Positions 8,201 to 11,429 of a stretch of 11,429 nt of DNA are shown one piece after another. The DNA comes from DAOTXR01 sp034435375 (GTDB lineage Bacteria; Chloroflexota; Anaerolineae; Aggregatilineales; UBA3940). The stretch is taken from contig DAOTXR010000025.1 in NCBI GenBank assembly GCA_034435375.1, positions 1 to 11,429 on the forward strand. The letters are read 5' to 3'. Position numbers and translations under genes: made by a program. Numbering within the stretch: position 1 is the first letter of the stretch; the number at the start of each line of letters is the position of its first letter. A model generated the notes under the pieces. It was not told where the DNA came from. It ran no database searches and saw only the letters and a program-made list of their open reading frames with translations.

Positions 8201-11096
8201 CTTTTTCCAGCTCTTTCATCAGGATGTGATTCCAATGCGGGCTGAGGAGCATACTGCCCAGATCGACTCAGTTAAAGGGCGTGACTATCAGAATGGTTTT
8301 AAGAATGGCAGTATCAACGTATTGAGCTGTTCCACCACTTTTGAGATGGGGGTCGACCTAGGCGACTTGCAGGCCATTCTGATGTGCAATGTGCCTCCAA
8401 CAGTCGCCAACTATCGCCAGCGTGCGGGACGGGCTGGGCGTCGTGCCAGTGGCACCGCTTTTATTCTCACCTGGGCATCGGATAGGCCACACGATCAGAC
8501 TTATTTCAACATGCCGCCAGAAATTATCCGGGGACGGGTACGTGTGCCATATTTAATGCTGGACAACCCATTTATCCGCCAGCGGCACGTCAACGCCATC
8601 CTGCTGAGCGCTTTCCTGCGTTATCTGCACAGCAGGAGAGAAACTGAAAATCTCAGTCAAGTCGGTGCATTCTTCGACCCTCAGGCTCCGGGTAAGCCTC
8701 ACTATGATGTACTTGACGACTGGTTAAGCAAGTGGCGGGACGAGATCATCACTCTCCTCGATGGCTTCGCCTCTGCTGTAGCTGCTGACCCTTCCACTGT
8801 GAACAAATGGATCGAGGCCTTCCAGGCCGACATGCGCGAAAAAGCCTGTGGGCATTACCGAGCAATTGCTGGCTTCTACAGAGAAGAGATCCATCGCATT
8901 GCCCAGGAGACTATCATTGCCGGCGGCAACATCACCGAGGAGATGAGCAGGGAGCAGAACAGATACCGACAGTTGTTAGATCGCATTAACAGGGAATACC
9001 TAATCGACTATCTGAGTGACAAAGGTGTATTGCCCAGCTATGCGTTTCCACTCTACACAGTCGAACTGTCTCTGCCGCCCGAAAGGGGTGAGCATCTGCG
9101 ACTTCAGCGCGATCTGCGGCTGGCGATCCGTGAGTATGCACCCGGTTCAGAAATAGTTGCTGACAAACGTTTGTGGCGGAGTGCGGGACTGTCATTCTTC
9201 CGCGGGACGCCTAAGGTGTGGTATTACCGGCTGTGCGAGCAGTGCAACCATCTGCAGATTGGCAGGGATGCAGGTATCCGACTGGAGAACGACGAGGAAG
9301 GGTGTCCAATCTGCGGCAAGATGCCTTCTGGTAACAGACGCAGTGTGTATCAGTTTATGATCCCTGATGGTTTTCAGGCTGATCCCCGAAGTGGAAATCC
9401 TGCTGGGCAGTATGTACACCGTGAACCTAACCTGATGCGCTCTGGTGTGTTGCCCCGTCCCCCTGAAGACGAACAGCAGTTTGGGTCCATTGTCAACTAT
9501 GCGTATGAGCGTAACGGTGAGCTGCTCTACGTTAACGAAGGTGTTTTTGGAGGTGGTTTCAGGATATGCTTTGCGTGTGGCAAGAGCCTCGGCCACAGAG
9601 ATCGCAAATGCAGTGCCAAATACCGGGGCAAGCCTTGCCTGGGCACACCCATTGAGACAGTTACCCTGGGACACCGGCTGCAGACAGACATACTACACCT
9701 GAGCTTTGTCTCAACACCGGATTTTATCATTCCCGATCCGCGGAATATGTCTTTCTGGTTCTCGCTTATGTACGCGCTACTGCAGGGGGCTAGCCGCGTG
9801 CTTCAGATCGAGCGCCGAGACATTGACGGCGTACTCTATCCCCGCGCCATTGGTCATGGCGTATGGCAGCAGACGATTGCCCTATATGACAACGTTCCGG
9901 GTGGAGCAGGCCACGTCAAACGCATTCAGGAAGAGTTCCCTGATGTGATTGAAGAGGCGGCCCGGGTTGCCAACTGCGTGGATTGCGCCCCCGAAACCTC
10001 CTGCTACAACTGCCTGCGCGATTTCAGCAATCAGACCTATCACTACATGCTGAGGCGTGGTCCGGTCGCGCAGTTTCTGGAACAACTGCGGGCCAGTCTG
10101 GCAGAAGTTGATAGCACGATCTCTGGTGCTGGTCAGGTTATTGCCACTAACCTGCCACGCTGGCTGATCCAGCAGATCGAGCGGAGTCAACATAGGCTGG
10201 TCATGGCGGTTGATGGTATCACCCGTGCAGCTCCGCTGGGCGAGCGCCGTGCATGGTTGGAAGTGATCCAGGAACTGTTACTGCGCGGGGTATCAGTTCA
10301 TCTGATACTCAGTGAATCCCCCGGAGTGGATGTACATGATCCAGAAAATCTCAGCATCAACCGGCATCTACAGCTTCTTCTTGAACGAGGTGACAATCCT
10401 CTGCAACTCTGGTGCACTGATTCCTTGCCTGAATGGAGAATCTTCATTGATCCAGATGGCGCATCTTCGGTACAGCGGGCAGTTCGTTTGACTGACAACA
10501 GGGAGTTAATCCTCGGCGAGAGCACCGGTCAGGGAGGCATGTGGACAACGATCCATCCCGAGGGTGTGAGAGCCGCTTACACAGAGCTGATGTCACTGCC
10601 TCTTCAGCCCATAACATCTGATGCACTGGCATTACCGCCCGGTGTGACTGTGCTCAATCTACCGCGCCGATCGCACCCATCCGATACGGAGGAAACGCTG
10701 TTTGGCGATGTCTTCGCTATTCCAGTGCGCGAGATGGTTGTCAACGATCGCTATCTCTATGACCACGAGCGCATTGTAAACCGACTCGGAGCATACATTG
10801 AAATGGCGCAGCGCAGCGGAGCCTTGCAGAAAGTTACCGTCCATACACTACGCGCCGGTAAGAACGGCGTGCCAGGCAATTCCGGCGAACAGGACGCGGC
10901 GATCCGGAAACTGACCAAGCGGTATGGTCAGGTAGTAGAATTCCGCTGGCAGGCAGAGCATGATCGCTATATTTTGCTCAGGCGAACGGATGGCACACAG
11001 GCGCGGATCCTGATCGGCAGAGGTTTGGATTTCATAAGTTCAGATGGTCGAGTATTGCCGACCTACGTTGTAATAGAAGACATGTCTTCGCAATAA
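5241..11096 (+). CDS. druE: DruE-like superfamily 2 helicase with DUF1998 region and PLD/MIT_C-like tail
   Basis: The product has 1951 residues. Helicase motifs in order: Walker A GTGSGKT 119-125, YPMNALVNDQ (motif Ia), DEAH 245-248, SAT 282-284, FFDSRQGAARFA from about 685 (start of the second RecA domain), TFEMGVDLGDL 1033-1043 (motif V) and QRAGRAGRR 1060-1068 (motif VI). Both RecA domains contain very long insertions. The insertions carry cysteine clusters likely to bind zinc: C470 to C513, C580/583/590/592, C628-631 and C950/953/965/970. A winged-helix-like piece lies near 809-850. Further clusters follow at 1332/1335/1355/1358 and 1443/1446/1457/1466. The block CVDCAPETSCYNC at 1579-1591 marks the end of the DUF1998 region. 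Residues about 1637-1770 look like a degenerate PLD-like domain without an HKD motif. Residues 1832-1935 match the MIT_C pattern, with HDRY 1907-1910 and GRGLD 1926-1930. ATP-driven DNA translocation or unwinding is expected. The length and the druH partner fit Druantia type III. DISARM and other DUF1998 helicases are the main alternatives, but their partner genes are absent here. Confidence 0.82.
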   Translation: MNPIKLSHTLQDTLVRYLSTTFNVNRDGHEAELAYALRSSFETPGALFNGPYLELTPPYRTSSTLADLCAEGVLSPRLRELDCFQHDEPLPLDAPLFTHQEAAIRKLCVEGRNVVVSSGTGSGKTECFLIPILNDLLTDPTPGVRALLIYPMNALVNDQLERLRVLLKGTPITFGRYTSELPNALREVPGEDRLPNEVVCRDQIRSRQMLPQILITNYAMLEYLLLRPEDSPLFEQGSWRFIVLDEAHTYIGAQGIEVAMLLRRLKHRLGHVAGETCCVATSATLANDETDKAAEFATDLFGEPFGEEDIIFGEVNTDYWEPDTELREIEPTAYTADDFEALLADIRNEAAPDVASIAIRMCSLGLIQEDQLVYAEIYPDNVSRFLWEALRNNYDLVRLRMWMLEQPGSPVTVVSAAHYLFGMLPVEARTQALYHLVELGALARPAEDKPPLLPARYHLFARAPQGIWVCLNPGCPGRISPPDAGWSRISAIRRDICDSCGCAMYPLTVCRTCGQSYIRTEFQERRFLSEANPLLDFSPRYFTWSPIVENRALADVEDDEEELVAQQEAAMLEQAKQVICLRCRRLANECECGADTVRVAMYLVQRLEVNKKRRDFTRSVAVDLLEECCRCHDRSIRGTEIATPISMTGHTPLAIITGELYRQLPPSTREEARHKPGEGRKLLSFFDSRQGAARFAAFLQDSVNSQTYRHIIPKAAYSVWKQKGFWPDLHVLSEQIIDIAWQARVFHNDLNLEDIGFQRHMSRAQRYRLAEVANRQVIAEFTTGRRSRASLESLGLLAVEYFEDGSEPDFAMLAAELDMSPEATRMLIECLLDDLRSAKIVTLPDGVLRDDEIFGRNKFSPRLVRATANAARQEIPWIGATPRQRRRQYLKSVLAYEGLPAGDDDVEKALRTIFTWLVHSTELLTGAPAEGYQIDHTRLLFNPIAQWYRCNRCLRLSPRGDYLPCPYPHCGGTLEPVDIEIVQRDDFFFQLFHQDVIPMRAEEHTAQIDSVKGRDYQNGFKNGSINVLSCSTTFEMGVDLGDLQAILMCNVPPTVANYRQRAGRAGRRASGTAFILTWASDRPHDQTYFNMPPEIIRGRVRVPYLMLDNPFIRQRHVNAILLSAFLRYLHSRRETENLSQVGAFFDPQAPGKPHYDVLDDWLSKWRDEIITLLDGFASAVAADPSTVNKWIEAFQADMREKACGHYRAIAGFYREEIHRIAQETIIAGGNITEEMSREQNRYRQLLDRINREYLIDYLSDKGVLPSYAFPLYTVELSLPPERGEHLRLQRDLRLAIREYAPGSEIVADKRLWRSAGLSFFRGTPKVWYYRLCEQCNHLQIGRDAGIRLENDEEGCPICGKMPSGNRRSVYQFMIPDGFQADPRSGNPAGQYVHREPNLMRSGVLPRPPEDEQQFGSIVNYAYERNGELLYVNEGVFGGGFRICFACGKSLGHRDRKCSAKYRGKPCLGTPIETVTLGHRLQTDILHLSFVSTPDFIIPDPRNMSFWFSLMYALLQGASRVLQIERRDIDGVLYPRAIGHGVWQQTIALYDNVPGGAGHVKRIQEEFPDVIEEAARVANCVDCAPETSCYNCLRDFSNQTYHYMLRRGPVAQFLEQLRASLAEVDSTISGAGQVIATNLPRWLIQQIERSQHRLVMAVDGITRAAPLGERRAWLEVIQELLLRGVSVHLILSESPGVDVHDPENLSINRHLQLLLERGDNPLQLWCTDSLPEWRIFIDPDGASSVQRAVRLTDNRELILGESTGQGGMWTTIHPEGVRAAYTELMSLPLQPITSDALALPPGVTVLNLPRRSHPSDTEETLFGDVFAIPVREMVVNDRYLYDHERIVNRLGAYIEMAQRSGALQKVTVHTLRAGKNGVPGNSGEQDAAIRKLTKRYGQVVEFRWQAEHDRYILLRRTDGTQARILIGRGLDFISSDGRVLPTYVVIEDMSSQ

Positions 11097-11145
11097 CCAA
11101 TGATTCACGGCTGAACATGTAGTTGTGATGCTGGTAAGCGGCAGC

Positions 11146-11192
11146 GGCCTGATTCCACCTTGTTTTCACGCTGGCGCAATCAGACCATTTTT
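11146..11192 (+). terminator. Probable intrinsic terminator after druE
   Basis: About 50 bases past the druE stop, GGCCTGATT (11146-11154) pairs with AATCAGACC (11178-11186), with one C/A mismatch. Further CCA/TGG pairing is possible inside the loop. The stem is followed by ATTTTT at 11187-11192. The loop is longer than usual and the T-run short, so termination may be moderate. It would close the druH-druE operon. Confidence 0.45.
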
Positions 11193-11300
11193 GGGAGAGA
11201 CGCACTCCCTGTATCTCGCCCGGCTCGAAGCCGGGCGCCCCCAACCGCGCCTGGGCCTGCGGCCTCACTGGAAGGTGCGTTCCCGGCGCTGGGGGAGCAA
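11193..11300. other. Strongly structured non-coding stretch
   Basis: Three stems lie in a row. GGGAG/CTCCC (11193-11197 with 11205-11209) has a 7-base loop. A perfect 8-bp hairpin, GCCCGGCT/AGCCGGGC, spans 11218-11236 with loop CGA. CCCCCA (11238-11243) pairs with TGGGGG (11290-11295), extended by GCGCC/GGCGC (11247-11251 with 11285-11289), and encloses a small GGCC/GGCC hairpin. None is followed by a T-run. Short open frames cross it on both strands, but none has a plausible start or protein character. It could be a structured RNA, a remnant of a tRNA-like attachment region, or the control region of a gene beyond the window. Confidence 0.4.
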
Positions 11301-11341
11301 GGCCAAAGAGGCGACGCCATCTCGCACTCCACGCCTGAGCA

Positions 11342-11363
11342 ATCAACATTCCGGGTGTATGAC
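11342..11363 (+). repeat. 22-base direct repeat, copy 1
   Basis: This copy (ATCAACATTCCGGGTGTATG and on) matches 11408-11429 at 18 of 22 positions, with the core TTCCGGGTGT identical. The copies start 66 bases apart. The rest of 11097-11429 outside the terminator, the hairpins and these repeats shows nothing I can name. Confidence 0.6.
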
Positions 11364-11407
11364 ATGGGCCTGATCAGCGACGACATCCTGCACCCTGCGC
11401 TTGATAG

Positions 11408-11429
11408 ATCAGCGTTCCGGGTGTCAGAC
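11408..11429 (+). repeat. 22-base direct repeat, copy 2, at the right edge
   Basis: Second copy of the repeat at 11342-11363; it ends at the window edge in GTGTCAGAC. It includes TCCGGGTGTCAG, which differs by one extra G from the TCCGGTGTCAG at the start of the right half of the upstream repeat array (414-424). More copies may lie beyond the window. Confidence 0.6.

Noticed and set aside
7719..8252. Reverse-strand open frame of 177 codons inside druE
   Set aside because: It lies fully within the RecA2 insertion of an intact helicase gene and has no domain character.
1954..11096. DISARM or BREX system
   Set aside because: DUF1998 and PLD-like regions recall DISARM, but they are fused in one helicase protein here and no methyltransferase is present; BREX core genes are also absent.
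11218..11236. Intrinsic terminator at the perfect 8-bp hairpin
   Set aside because: No T-run follows on either strand; the hairpin at 11146-11192 is the better candidate.
11171..11243. Functional tRNA gene
   Set aside because: A T-arm-like hairpin is present, but the 5' acceptor strand, the D-arm, T33 and T54 are missing.
11125..11373. Small forward open frame in the right flank
   Set aside because: It runs through the terminator and hairpin region, has no clear ribosome site, and its translation looks like random GC-rich sequence.

Overview
The window is bacterial DNA with two parts of different character. The left part (1-1731) is GC-rich. It holds the 3' end of a gene whose product ends in a winged-helix-like segment, a striking array of TGACA/TGTCA repeats in inverted arrangement, a short gene whose N-terminus looks like a ParM-type actin ATPase, and a gene for a small sigma-factor-like protein. 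Repeats of this kind beside a ParM-like gene suggest plasmid- or phage-type maintenance functions, or an integrated element that carries them. A strong intrinsic terminator at about 1750-1796 closes this block.

The central and right part (1954-11096) is visibly less GC-rich. It is a two-gene operon, all on the + strand: a 1096-residue protein with one N-terminal membrane anchor, followed with a 4-base ATGA overlap by a 1951-residue superfamily 2 helicase. The helicase has GTGSGKT, DEAH, SAT and QRAGRAGRR motifs, many cysteine (probable zinc) clusters, a DUF1998-type cysteine block and a PLD-like tail resembling the MIT_C domain. Gene number, order, sizes and domain content fit the type III Druantia anti-phage system, druH followed by druE. 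Family recognition of druH rests mostly on context, because its own sequence shows few catalytic motifs.

A probable terminator lies about 50 bases after druE. The last 333 bases contain no convincing gene. They hold strong hairpins and two copies of a 22-base direct repeat, one of which touches the right edge, so a repeat region may continue beyond the window.

The likely picture is a defence cassette placed in an accessory region next to plasmid- or element-maintenance genes. The two Druantia proteins are translationally coupled and probably act together, perhaps at the membrane: DruH has a transmembrane anchor, and the tail of DruE resembles a domain that binds membranes in eukaryotic MITD1. 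The host cannot be named with confidence. The codon use and the style of the left-hand genes are not enteric, and a Chloroflexota-like host is only a weak guess.
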